The notes under the pieces were generated by a model that ran no database searches, had not been told where the DNA came from, and worked only from the letters and a program-made list of their open reading frames with translations. This document shows positions 28,198-37,204 of a DNA stretch of 64,000 bases, in pieces (position 1 is the stretch's first letter; each line of letters begins with the position of its first letter). The DNA comes from Actinobacteria bacterium IMCC19121 (GTDB lineage Bacteria; Actinomycetota; Actinomycetes; Nanopelagicales; Nanopelagicaceae), in the NCBI GenBank assembly GCA_002284895.1, contig CP015605.1:1364001-1428000 (forward strand). Reading direction: 5' to 3'. Made by a program: the position numbers and the translations under genes.

Positions 28198-29237
28198 TTT
28201 GAAACCTTTCGGGATCCGAGGAAGCGTGCCGTTGTGAAGAGAATGAGTACTAGACCGACTAGAACAAGCAGGCCAGCCCAAGCACGAGTGATTGCTTCAG
28301 GTGAGCCAGCGTTAAAAGATTTCCAGATGTAATAAGGCAGTGAACCCATCGGACCTGTGAAAGCGTTTGGATTAACTTTGTCGCCACCACCAGTGAGAAG
28401 AAGAATTGGTGCAGTTTCACCAGCGATGCGTGCCACACCCAAAATGACTGCAGTGACTAAACCACTTCGAGCAGCTGGAAGAACAATCATCGCAACAGTT
28501 CGCCACTGAGTTCCTCCAAGTGCAGTTCCGGCCTCACGCAAATCATTTGGGATCAAATTAAGAACTTCTTCTGATGTTCGCGCAATTGTTGGAATCATCA
28601 AAATAGTTAGAGCAAGTGCTCCCATAAATCCTGAATAACCCTTTGTGATGGGATAGAGAATTGCTGAGAGAATAAATAAACCGGCAACAATCGATGGCAC
28701 ACCGCTCATAGCCTGAACAAGAAAGCGAATTGGCCCAGTGAAACGTCCCTTAATTTCAGTCAAATAGAGTGCCGTCAAAATTCCAATTGGAACACTCATG
28801 ATTAATGCCAGCACCATCAATGTAAGAGTTCCAGTTATTGCGTGGAGTAATCCACCGTTTGAAAGCGGATCAGTTGGTGTTGCTAAAGACATGTCATTGG
28901 TAAAAAGGCTAAAACTGATGCCAGGTAGGCCTTTTTGCAGGACCGTTAGCAAGATGCTCGCCGCGGGAATAACCGTGACGATTGCACCAATGGCAACTAG
29001 CGAATTAACTAGAGCATCCTTTGCTGCAGCGTTTCCGCGTTGGATTCCCTTAAATACTGTTGTGAAGATCGCATAAGCGATAAAGAAGCAAACAAAATAA
29101 GCCAGCTTGCCCTTAAGCGCAGTTAAGAACACAAGTAGGTATGAGCTCAGCAGCGAACCTACAAAAATAGCTCCGTCGATTGCCCGATCTTTAGCTGAAG
29201 CTGCCCAGGGTTTTGAGGGAGTAGCAGTCATAGTCAT
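28194..29237 (-). CDS. pstA: Phosphate importer permease PstA
   Basis: A 347-residue permease with about eight hydrophobic segments; the first ones are an actinobacterial N-terminal extension. The MetI-type core contains [31 protein letters not shown] and the EAA loop [25 protein letters not shown]. Start 2 nt after the pstC stop; stop overlaps pstB. Forms the phosphate channel with PstC. Confidence 0.95.
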   Translation of the reverse strand: MTMTATPSKPWAASAKDRAIDGAIFVGSLLSSYLLVFLTALKGKLAYFVCFFIAYAIFTTVFKGIQRGNAAAKDALVNSLVAIGAIVTVIPAASILLTVLQKGLPGISFSLFTNDMSLATPTDPLSNGGLLHAITGTLTLMVLALIMSVPIGILTALYLTEIKGRFTGPIRFLVQAMSGVPSIVAGLFILSAILYPITKGYSGFMGALALTILMIPTIARTSEEVLNLIPNDLREAGTALGGTQWRTVAMIVLPAARSGLVTAVILGVARIAGETAPILLLTGGGDKVNPNAFTGPMGSLPYYIWKSFNAGSPEAITRAWAGLLVLVGLVLILFTTARFLGSRKVSK

Positions 29238-29239
29238 TA

Positions 29240-30223
29240 CTATCGCCCTGACTTTCCAGTGGTCTTTACGATTACGTTAGCAATTGCATTCACAATCAAT
29301 GTTAGAAGGAAAAGAATTAGACCTGCAGCCATAAGTGCCTTAATTTCATAAGGGCTTGCATCGCCAAATTTAAGAATAATTAATGAGGCAACGTTTCCAC
29401 CAGCACCTAGCAACATCTGCCAGTTAACTTGGAAAACAATATTGAGCACTGTAAATACTGCAACAGTTTCACCCATTGCACGTCCAAGGCCAAGCATTGC
29501 TCCACCGATAACACCGCTGCGACCATGTGGAATAACAACGGCTTTGATCATTGCCCAACGTGTGGCCCCAAGTGCATATGCAGCTTGAATGCGATCAAGT
29601 GGTGCTTGGGAGAAAATTTCACGAGAAACCGATGTAATGATTGGAATAATCATGATGGAGAGCACTACACCTGCAACAAAAGGTGAGCGCGTATAGACAG
29701 GTACTTGCATATCAAAAAATGGAATAAAACCTAGGTAGCGATGTAGAAGCTTTGCCCAATATTCAACACTTGGCATGAGGACTAAGAAGCCCCAAATTCC
29801 AAAAAGAATTGAAGGGAATGCTGCCATCATGTCGATGATTGTTATAAGGATTTTCTTGAGCCAGCCAGGTGCGTAAAAGTTCAAGAAAAGCGCTGAAAAC
29901 ACTGATATAGGAACGGCTATGACCACGGCTATGAGAGAACATAAAATCGTTCCAACCAGCATTGCTGCTAAACCAAAGTGGCTATCTAAAACATTTCCTG
30001 CATCATCTGTTGAAATTGACCAATCAGAGTGAGTAATAAATCCAATGCCTTCTTGGCGTAAGACTTCAAAGCCTCGGTAGCCAAGGAAAATTGCAATCAA
30101 GCCAAGAATTGCCAATGACGACAATCCCCCACCTGTCACCACGCCACGAAATATCTTGTCTGAACGACGTGGTTCAGTAACAATTTCTCGTGGTGCTGGA
30201 ATTACTAACTCTTGTGTTGGCAT
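29240..30223 (-). CDS. pstC: Phosphate importer permease PstC
   Basis: A 327-residue permease with six core transmembrane helices. Typical PstC segments: SDWSISTDDAGNVLDSHFG in the extracytoplasmic loop, AAFPSILFGIWGFLVLMP, and the EAA loop IQAAYALGATRWAMIKAVVIPHG. It starts 2 nt past the phoU stop, so phoU-pstCAB are one operon. Confidence 0.95.
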   Translation of the reverse strand: MPTQELVIPAPREIVTEPRRSDKIFRGVVTGGGLSSLAILGLIAIFLGYRGFEVLRQEGIGFITHSDWSISTDDAGNVLDSHFGLAAMLVGTILCSLIAVVIAVPISVFSALFLNFYAPGWLKKILITIIDMMAAFPSILFGIWGFLVLMPSVEYWAKLLHRYLGFIPFFDMQVPVYTRSPFVAGVVLSIMIIPIITSVSREIFSQAPLDRIQAAYALGATRWAMIKAVVIPHGRSGVIGGAMLGLGRAMGETVAVFTVLNIVFQVNWQMLLGAGGNVASLIILKFGDASPYEIKALMAAGLILFLLTLIVNAIANVIVKTTGKSGR

Positions 30224-30225
30224 TA

Positions 30226-30879
30226 TTATGATGCGTACTTTCCTGTTACTAGGAAATAAACTCTTCGCGAAATAGAAACTGCGTGATCGGCATATCGCTC
30301 GTAGTATCGTCCGAGTAAAGTCAAATCAATTGCTGTTTCAATTCCATGCTTCCATGTTGGCTCAATCAAGACCGCGATGAGTTTTCGGTGCAGGTCATCC
30401 ATCACATCGTCATCTCGTTCAACTTCCAGTGCCATTTCAGTATTTCGTGTAGAAATAACTAGACCAACTTTTTCGGTTATAGCAACTGCAGCAACGCCCA
30501 TGGCTTGAATAATTGAAACCAGCTCTGGTGGCACTGCTGCATTTGGATGACGCAGTCGGGCAACCTTGGCAACGTGGTGAGCTAAGTCGCCCATTCGTTC
30601 TAAATCTGAACCCATGCGTAACGCCGTTACCAGGGCACGCAAATCTGATGCAACCGGTTGCTGTCTTGCAATAATGTCGATGATGCGTGAATCAGTTTCA
30701 TGCTGATAGTCATCAATTTTGACATCGGTTGCGATCACTTCTTCAGCAAGTTTTAAGTCGCATGAAAGAATTGCAGTTGTTGCTTTTGTCATCGAAGCAG
30801 AAACCATCGCAGTAAGGTCGACCAGAGACTGCGATACGTTGTCTAGTTCATCTTGGAATACAGATCTAATGAGGGCCAT
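30226..30879 (-). CDS. phoU: Phosphate signalling protein PhoU
   Basis: A 217-residue all-helical protein with two PhoU repeats; conserved metal-cluster segments include DYQHETDSRIIDIIARQQPVA, LRALVTALRMGSDLERMGD and GRYYERYADHAVSISRRV. It links Pst transport state to the sensor kinase. It heads the operon, and the divergent senX3-regX3 pair starts about 90 bp away, with a PHO-box-like element between. ATG 30879 is 7 nt after TAGGTT (30887-30892, minus strand), so probably leaderless. Confidence 0.95.
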   Translation of the reverse strand: MALIRSVFQDELDNVSQSLVDLTAMVSASMTKATTAILSCDLKLAEEVIATDVKIDDYQHETDSRIIDIIARQQPVASDLRALVTALRMGSDLERMGDLAHHVAKVARLRHPNAAVPPELVSIIQAMGVAAVAITEKVGLVISTRNTEMALEVERDDDVMDDLHRKLIAVLIEPTWKHGIETAIDLTLLGRYYERYADHAVSISRRVYFLVTGKYAS

Positions 30880-30923
30880 GGCGCTAAACCTATGTGGAGG
30901 TGATGAATAGAGGCCCTTGGTTA

Positions 30924-30941
30924 GGTGAACAGAAGGTAAAC
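30924..30941. promoter_or_regulatory. PHO-box-like element between phoU and senX3
   Basis: On the minus strand GTTTACC (30935-30941) and GTTCACC (30924-30930), exactly 11 nt apart, the classical spacing of actinobacterial PHO boxes. It is placed to control the phoU-pst operon and possibly senX3-regX3. Confidence 0.8.
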
Positions 30942-30970
30942 TGGCGATTTGAGCCTATAGAGTGAGGGCT

Positions 30971-32035
30971 GTGAAGTTCTTGCGCCGAGATATTGAGGCC
31001 CCAGAACCTAGAGCCTTGCCCGAAATGCTCCTAGAAACGCTCAATCTCCTGGATGGAGATTCCATGATTCTGGCCCCTGGGGAAATTCCATTATTTATCA
31101 CCGCTGGTGTTGAGACTCTAGGAATTTTAAAAGATGGCCGGGTTCAAAGCTCTGAGTTGATAGCAACTGTTCGTGTGGTTCGTCGTACGAATAACCAACA
31201 GGTTGGCATGATTGAAATTCCCCGTGGACCCATTGGAGAAGGTAAGCACGAGTTGACTGTGAAAGTTCTCCCATTAACTAAAGATGACTTAGTTTTAGTT
31301 CTTATCAGTGATGAAAGTGAAGCGCAGCGCGTTCATGATGTTCGCCGAGACTTTGTTGCAAATATTTCACATGAGTTAAAGACTCCAATCGGTGCGCTTT
31401 CTCTTTTGAGCGAAGCAGTTCTCGGTTCAAAAGATGATCCAGCATCAGTTGTTAAATTCGCCACCCGCATGCAATCTGAGGCAAAGCGCTTAACTGATTT
31501 AGTCCAGGAGATTATCAATTTGTCTCGAGTTCAGGATTCTGACCCATTACAGCTGGCTCAAGAAGTAAGCGTTGAATATGTCATCAGAGAAGCTATCGAT
31601 CAATGCCAAATCACCGCTGATAGTCGCACTATCACCGTGAGTTATCTTGAAAATAGCGATGCTGTTGTCTTGGGTGATCGCGACCAGTTAATCATGGCAG
31701 TCCATAATTTAATTGAAAATGCCATCAACTATTCACCTGAAAATACCAAGGTTTCAGTCACCACTACCAGCGAATCTGGAATCATTGATATTTCAGTAAC
31801 TGATCAAGGCATTGGGATATCAGAGTCAGAGCAAGATCGAATTTTTGAACGTTTCTATCGTGTTGATCCAGCTCGTTCTCGCCAGACTGGTGGAACGGGG
31901 TTAGGTCTCTCAATTGTTAAGCACGTTGCAGCAAAGCATGGCGGTGAAGTAAAGGTCTGGAGCGTCGAAAACGTCGGAAGTACTTTTTCAATCCGACTAC
32001 CCATCTATGAAACACCTATGGAGAGCGTTGAATGA
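30971..32035 (+). CDS. senX3: SenX3-type sensor histidine kinase, soluble form
   Basis: A 354-residue kinase. A PAS-like N-terminal domain (about 15-115) precedes HisKA with the phospho-acceptor H134 in ANISHELKTPIGALS, then HATPase_c with N-box HNLIENAINYSPEN, DQGIGISE and GGTGLGLSIV. No transmembrane helix is visible, whereas described SenX3 proteins have N-terminal membrane segments; sensing presumably goes through PhoU/Pst. GTG 30971 is preferred over GTG 30962 because TATAGA (30956-30961) directly abuts the latter. Overlaps regX3 as ATGA. Confidence 0.9.
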   Translation: MKFLRRDIEAPEPRALPEMLLETLNLLDGDSMILAPGEIPLFITAGVETLGILKDGRVQSSELIATVRVVRRTNNQQVGMIEIPRGPIGEGKHELTVKVLPLTKDDLVLVLISDESEAQRVHDVRRDFVANISHELKTPIGALSLLSEAVLGSKDDPASVVKFATRMQSEAKRLTDLVQEIINLSRVQDSDPLQLAQEVSVEYVIREAIDQCQITADSRTITVSYLENSDAVVLGDRDQLIMAVHNLIENAINYSPENTKVSVTTTSESGIIDISVTDQGIGISESEQDRIFERFYRVDPARSRQTGGTGLGLSIVKHVAAKHGGEVKVWSVENVGSTFSIRLPIYETPMESVE

Positions 32036-32718
32036 CAAAGATACTTATCGTTGAAGACGAGTCATCATTTTCTGAGGCATTAGCTTTCTTGCTTGGAAAA
32101 GAAGGTTTTGAAGTCAGTGTTGCCGAAGATGGCCGAGCTGCGCTCAATCTCTTTGCAAAAGAAGGGGCTGACTTAATTCTTCTTGACCTCATGATTCCAG
32201 AAGTATCAGGTGTTGATGTTTGCCGAACAATCCGCACAACGTCACAAGTTCCAATCATCATGCTGACTGCAAAAGATGCCGAAATAGACAAGGTCGTTGG
32301 TCTTGAACTTGGTGCAGATGACTATGTTACTAAGCCTTATTCTTCGCGCGAATTAATCGCTCGTATCAAAGCAGTACTGCGCCGTGGGATTCCAGACAGT
32401 GATGTGCACGGTGATCATGATGTTGTCTCAGTTGGACCCATCAAATTAGACACAGCAAGACATCAAGCATCTATCAATGGTGCTCCGGTTGGTTTACCAC
32501 TCAAGGAATTTGAATTATTAGAGTTCTTGATGCGCAACGCTGGCCGTGTTCTAACGCGCTCACAACTCATTGATCGTGTGTGGGGCGGGGATTACTTTGG
32601 AGACACAAAGACCCTGGATGTTCACATCAAGCGTTTGCGATCAAAGATTGAAGCAGATCCAGCTAACCCTGTATTGATTCAGACCATCCGTGGTCTTGGT
32701 TATAAGTTAGAGAATTAG
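32032..32718 (+). CDS. regX3: Response regulator RegX3
   Basis: A 228-residue OmpR/PhoB-family regulator. Receiver domain with acidic pocket IVEDE, phospho-acceptor D52 (LILLDLMIPE), Thr/Lys switch MLTAKDAEID; C-terminal winged helix with RSQLIDRVWGGDYFGDTKTLDVHIKRLRSKIE. Partner of the kinase encoded just upstream; predicted to bind the PHO-box-like sites at 27.3 and 30.9 kb. Converges with gabT with overlapping stops. Confidence 0.95.
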   Translation: MTKILIVEDESSFSEALAFLLGKEGFEVSVAEDGRAALNLFAKEGADLILLDLMIPEVSGVDVCRTIRTTSQVPIIMLTAKDAEIDKVVGLELGADDYVTKPYSSRELIARIKAVLRRGIPDSDVHGDHDVVSVGPIKLDTARHQASINGAPVGLPLKEFELLEFLMRNAGRVLTRSQLIDRVWGGDYFGDTKTLDVHIKRLRSKIEADPANPVLIQTIRGLGYKLEN

Positions 32719-34055
32719 AGAGAAGCAAAAGCATCATCAAGAACGCTTAAAGCATCCTTGAGAAGCTCATCTGTAATAACAAGTGGTGGCAAAAAGCGCA
32801 CAACGTTTGAATAAGTACCAGCAGTAAGAACTAATACGCCCTGACTCTGGCAATACTTAACAACTGCATTCATGGCTGCTGTGTTTGGATTCTTAGTACC
32901 TGGCTCTACTAATTCAATTGCCTGCATAGCACCGCGTCCACGCACTTCACCAATAACGGGATACTTCTTAGCAAGTTCGCGAAGTGATGAACCTAAAATT
33001 TCACCAATGTGCTTGGCACGGGCAACAAGGTTTTCTTCCTCCATTGTCTCCATTGCGCCAAGGGCAGCGGCGCATGCAATTGGATTTCCACCATATGTTC
33101 CGCCAAGACCTGATGCATGAACTGAATCCATCACTTCTGCACGGCCTGTAACTGCTGCAAGTGGAAGTCCACCAGCAATTCCTTTAGCCGTGACAACCAT
33201 GTCTGGAACTACGCCTTCTTCTTCAACTGCAAACATGTGTCCTGTGCGGGCAAAGCCAGTCTGGACTTCATCTGCAATAAAGACGATTCCGTTATCTTTT
33301 GAATATTTTGCCAGCGCTGGAAGGAATCCCTTAGGTGGAACGATAAATCCACCTTCGCCTTGGATTGGCTCAATCAAAATCGCAGCAACGTTATGTGCTC
33401 CAATTTCTTTATCAATTTTATGTGTGACCATATCAATGGCATCTTCGGTAATCGTTGCTTGATCGCCCACCCAATGGAATGAATAAGGCATTGGCACGCG
33501 ATAAACCTCAGGAGCAAAGGGACCAAAGCCCTCCTTGTATGGCATGTTCTTTGCAGTCAGCGCCATAGTTAAATTAGTACGACCGTGATAGCTGTGTTCG
33601 AAAACAACAATTGCTGGACGCTTGGTGTAGTGACGCGCAATTTTTACGGCGTTTTCAACTGCTTCAGCACCTGAGTTAACAAGTAATGACTTTTTCTTAT
33701 GTGAACCAGGAGTCATTGCATTGAGCTTTTCGCATACTTCGATGTAGTTCATATAAGGAGCAACTGTGAAACAAGTATGTGTAAAGGCCTGCACTTGTTC
33801 GATAACGCGATCGACAACTCGTTGGGCGGCATTACCTACGTTTGTAACACCAATTCCTGAACCTAAATCAATAATCTGGTTGCCATCGATATCGAGCAAG
33901 ATTGCATCACTTGCACGTTCAATAACAACTGGAATTGCCATACCCAATCCGCCTGACGTCGCTTCTGTGCGGCGCTTGAGCGCCTCAGTAGATTTTGGCC
34001 CCGGAATAGCGGTAACCAAACGACGTTCTTGAGTCAGATTTGTAAGTGTGGTCAT
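32715..34055 (-). CDS. gabT: 4-aminobutyrate aminotransferase
   Basis: A 446-residue class III PLP aminotransferase that converts GABA and 2-oxoglutarate to succinate semialdehyde and glutamate. PLP Lys K291 (VVTAKGIAGGLPL), the phosphate site NSGAEAVENA and the Asp of FIADEVQTGFARTG are present. N-terminal match to actinobacterial GabT is good. ATG 34055 is 6 nt after TAGACT (34062-34067). Its divergent neighbours (decarboxylase, PuuC-like dehydrogenase) suggest polyamine/GABA turnover. Confidence 0.9.
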   Translation of the reverse strand: MTTLTNLTQERRLVTAIPGPKSTEALKRRTEATSGGLGMAIPVVIERASDAILLDIDGNQIIDLGSGIGVTNVGNAAQRVVDRVIEQVQAFTHTCFTVAPYMNYIEVCEKLNAMTPGSHKKKSLLVNSGAEAVENAVKIARHYTKRPAIVVFEHSYHGRTNLTMALTAKNMPYKEGFGPFAPEVYRVPMPYSFHWVGDQATITEDAIDMVTHKIDKEIGAHNVAAILIEPIQGEGGFIVPPKGFLPALAKYSKDNGIVFIADEVQTGFARTGHMFAVEEEGVVPDMVVTAKGIAGGLPLAAVTGRAEVMDSVHASGLGGTYGGNPIACAAALGAMETMEEENLVARAKHIGEILGSSLRELAKKYPVIGEVRGRGAMQAIELVEPGTKNPNTAAMNAVVKYCQSQGVLVLTAGTYSNVVRFLPPLVITDELLKDALSVLDDAFASL

Positions 34056-34112
34056 GGGAAAAGTCTAAGGCCTTATTTCGCATCAGAGGACCTAGTAGTT
34101 ACCCTTGGCGCT

Positions 34113-35546
34113 ATGAGTTCACTGAGAGATTCGGCACCGCTTCTAGATGCCTACCTCTCATACTTTGAAACCAAGCGCACACCTTTCACAATCCCAGGTC
34201 ACAAGCAGAGGGCCTCACGCCTAGATGCAGATTTGGGTGCTGTGGTTGATGCTGACACGCCTTTATATGGCGGCCTCGATGAGATCAAATTAACCAACCA
34301 AACATTAAAGAAAGCTGAAGCCTTAGCTGCCACATTGTGGAAGGCCGACTTTGCTCGCTTTTCAACTGGTGGATCAACACATGCCAATCAAGCAATGGTT
34401 TTGGCTCTAGGAAAACCTGGAGACAAAGTTGCACTTTCTCGCACAGCACACCGTTCAATTCTTAGCGCCCTTGTATTAGCAGGCCTTGAACCAATCTGGT
34501 TATCACCTGAAATTGATGCAGCAACAGGTTTGCCGATGGGAATCTCGGTAACTGAGTTTGAAAAGGTAGTAAATCAAAAACCTATTGCGCTACTTCTAAC
34601 TGAGCCAGGTTATCTGGGCACTTTGTCTGATTTAGGCGCACTGGTTAAAAGTGCACACGCCCATTCAATTCCAGTCATTGTTGATGCAGCATGGGGTGGT
34701 CACTTTGGTTTTTCTTCTTTAACACCACAGCATTGCTTGCAATTGGGTGCTGATGCACTGATAACAAGTGTTCACAAAGCCCTTCCTGGATACAGCGCAT
34801 CTGCATTACTACTTGCCCAAGGTAAGTTGCTTAACCTAGATCGCATTGAACAAAGCTTTGAAACTACTCACACCACTTCCCCTGCCGGTGCTCCCCTGGC
34901 ATCTATTGATGGATGCCGCGCTCTACTTCAAACTCGCGGAGAAGAGTTGATTTCTCAACTAGTTACGAACGTTGAGAGCTTTAAAACAAAGGTCCAGACA
35001 AATTTCGATTTACCCGTCTTTTTAAACACTAGTGATTTCGCCGCAGGCCGCTTTGATCCAACCAAGGTTGTTCTTCGAGCTAATCAATTAGGTTCTTCTG
35101 GAGTTGAGATTGAGAAGAAATTACAAGCTCAAAACATCCGCGTTGAGATGGCTGATAACGACACAGTCGTATTCCTGGCAACTCTGGCAGATTCTTCTGA
35201 GGGGTTTGATCATTTGACCAATGTGCTAGTTCCAATCCTCAAAACACTGCAAACAACTGCGCGCCCAACTGCCACATCACTGAGCTGGTCAGTAGTGCCA
35301 ACAGTTGCCATTTCCATGCGCGATGCCTACTTTGCAGATACCCAGATGGTGGCTGCCAAAGATTGTGTGGGCCGGGTATCAGCTGACTTAATCGCTCCCT
35401 ATCCCCCAGGTGTTGCTGTAGTTGCACCTGGTGAAGTTTTAACTTCACAGATTCTTGATGGTCTGGCAACAACCAAGGCTGCAGGTGTGCGCATCGCTTA
35501 TGCCACAGACCCATCTCTTGCTACCTATCGCGTTACTAGAAATTAA
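34113..35546 (+). CDS. Orn/Lys/Arg decarboxylase family PLP enzyme
   Basis: A 477-residue fold-type-I PLP protein. FTIPGHKQ near the N terminus, FSTGGSTHANQAMVLAL, DAAWGGHFGF and the PLP motif H221-K222 (ALITSVHKALPGYSAS) define the family; the C-terminal domain contains IAPYPPGVAVVAPGE. Length equals the short Gram-positive form (SpeA/YaaO-like). Substrate could be arginine, lysine or ornithine. I use ATG 34113 (MSSLRDSAPL), 7 nt after TACCCT (34100-34105); a farther upstream start would overlap gabT. Confidence 0.85.
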   Translation: MSSLRDSAPLLDAYLSYFETKRTPFTIPGHKQRASRLDADLGAVVDADTPLYGGLDEIKLTNQTLKKAEALAATLWKADFARFSTGGSTHANQAMVLALGKPGDKVALSRTAHRSILSALVLAGLEPIWLSPEIDAATGLPMGISVTEFEKVVNQKPIALLLTEPGYLGTLSDLGALVKSAHAHSIPVIVDAAWGGHFGFSSLTPQHCLQLGADALITSVHKALPGYSASALLLAQGKLLNLDRIEQSFETTHTTSPAGAPLASIDGCRALLQTRGEELISQLVTNVESFKTKVQTNFDLPVFLNTSDFAAGRFDPTKVVLRANQLGSSGVEIEKKLQAQNIRVEMADNDTVVFLATLADSSEGFDHLTNVLVPILKTLQTTARPTATSLSWSVVPTVAISMRDAYFADTQMVAAKDCVGRVSADLIAPYPPGVAVVAPGEVLTSQILDGLATTKAAGVRIAYATDPSLATYRVTRN

Positions 35547-35570
35547 CTTAAACCCGCTAGCATCTGTGAC

Positions 35571-37055
35571 ATGTCCGATACAAAAACTTGGCAGTCCCGC
35601 GCACTTGATCTAAAGCCTCAATCACAGATTTTTATTAATGGAAAATATGTTGATGCTGCAAGTGGAAAGACCTTTAAGAACTACTCACCAAGTGATGGCC
35701 ACTTAATTTGTAATGTGGCTTCCGGTGATGGCGAAGACATAAATCGCGCAGTTGCATCTGCGAAAAAAGCTTTTGATTCCGGTATCTGGAGTGAGATGAA
35801 TCCGCGCGATAAGAAAGCGATTATGTTGCGCTGGGCTCAATTGTTAAATGAGAATCGAGAAGAATTAGCGCTACTTGAAGCAATTGACACAGGACGCCCC
35901 ATTAGTGATGCATTGAGTGTGGATGCACCTAACTCTGCGCGAGTGATCCAGTGGTATGCCGAGACTATTGATAAGACTTACGATGAAATTGCACCAGCCC
36001 CACGCAACGCCCTCGCAATGGTTACACGTGAGCCTCTTGGAGTTATCGGAGCAGTTGTTCCTTGGAACTATCCAATGTTGATTACAAGTTGGAAACTAGG
36101 TCCAGCTTTAGCTATGGGCAACAGCATTGTTGTGAAACCAGCGGAGAACTCATCTTTAAGTGCACTAAAGATGGCAGAGCTAGCAACTGCTGCAGGTTTA
36201 CCGGCTGGAGTATTTAATGTTGTGCCAGGTCTTGGCGCTGAAGCTGGACAAGCACTTGCTCGCCATATGGATGTTGCAAAGATTGCATTCACAGGCAGCG
36301 GTCCAACTGGTCGCAAAATGATGCAATACGCCGCAGAATCAAATATGAAGCAAGTTTCACTTGAGCTCGGTGGCAAGAGCCCTCAAGTTGTTCTCAACGA
36401 CTGCACTGACTTAGAAGCTGCTGCATCAACTATCGCTTGGGCTATTTATTACAACGCAGGCCAGACATGTAATGCAGGCTCACGCATCATCGTTGAAAAA
36501 GGCGTGAAAGAAGAGTTATTCGCACACCTTCATAAATTCTTAGAGAGCTTTGTTGTTGGTAATCAATTTGATCCGACAACTCAGATGGCAGGACTAGTTT
36601 CTGAACTTCAACGCGATCGTGTTAACGCCTACCTTGACCTTGTTGGTCAAGATGGAGAAAAGATTGTTTATGGTGGTCAAAAAACTTCAGGTAAAGATCT
36701 GCTGATTAAGCCAACGTTGATTGATAACGTCAAACCTGAATCACGTCTTGCCCAAGAAGAAATCTTTGGACCTGTTCTAGTTGCTATCGATGCTAAAGAT
36801 GAAGCTGAAGCTTTGCAGTTAGCGAACGGAACTGAATACGGACTTGCGGCATCGGTGTGGACAAATAACGTTGCACGAGCACATAAGTTTGCCCGCAAAC
36901 TTCGTGCGGGAACTGTTTGGGTTAACACTTTCGACATGCTCGATGTCATCACACCATTTGGTGGCTTTGGGGCATCTGGCAATGGCCGCGATAAGTCACT
37001 GCATGCACTCGATGCCTACAGTGCACTTAAAACAACGTGGGTGGATCTAAATTAG
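35571..37055 (+). CDS. Aldehyde dehydrogenase, PuuC-like
   Basis: A 494-residue NAD(P)-dependent aldehyde dehydrogenase with catalytic C300 (YNAGQTCNAGSR), E265 (VSLELGGKSPQ) and N166 (VPWNYPM). The sequence is close to the gamma-glutamyl-gamma-aminobutyraldehyde / aminobutyraldehyde dehydrogenase group, which fits the gabT and decarboxylase neighbours, though aldehyde specificity cannot be proven. ATG 35571 is 7 nt after TAGCAT (35558-35563), so it has its own leaderless promoter. Confidence 0.87.
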   Translation: MSDTKTWQSRALDLKPQSQIFINGKYVDAASGKTFKNYSPSDGHLICNVASGDGEDINRAVASAKKAFDSGIWSEMNPRDKKAIMLRWAQLLNENREELALLEAIDTGRPISDALSVDAPNSARVIQWYAETIDKTYDEIAPAPRNALAMVTREPLGVIGAVVPWNYPMLITSWKLGPALAMGNSIVVKPAENSSLSALKMAELATAAGLPAGVFNVVPGLGAEAGQALARHMDVAKIAFTGSGPTGRKMMQYAAESNMKQVSLELGGKSPQVVLNDCTDLEAAASTIAWAIYYNAGQTCNAGSRIIVEKGVKEELFAHLHKFLESFVVGNQFDPTTQMAGLVSELQRDRVNAYLDLVGQDGEKIVYGGQKTSGKDLLIKPTLIDNVKPESRLAQEEIFGPVLVAIDAKDEAEALQLANGTEYGLAASVWTNNVARAHKFARKLRAGTVWVNTFDMLDVITPFGGFGASGNGRDKSLHALDAYSALKTTWVDLN

Positions 37056-37204
37056 CTTCTGCCTAAAAAGTTTCACAATATGAACCAATCCTTGCAACTG
37101 GATGAACACTCAGGTTTTGGCTTGGCATTTAGTAGCCGCCTTATAAATCAAGGGTTAGTCTTTCTCTCATCGGAGTAAGGCAATAATTTCTAAGGGGTTA
37201 GAAC

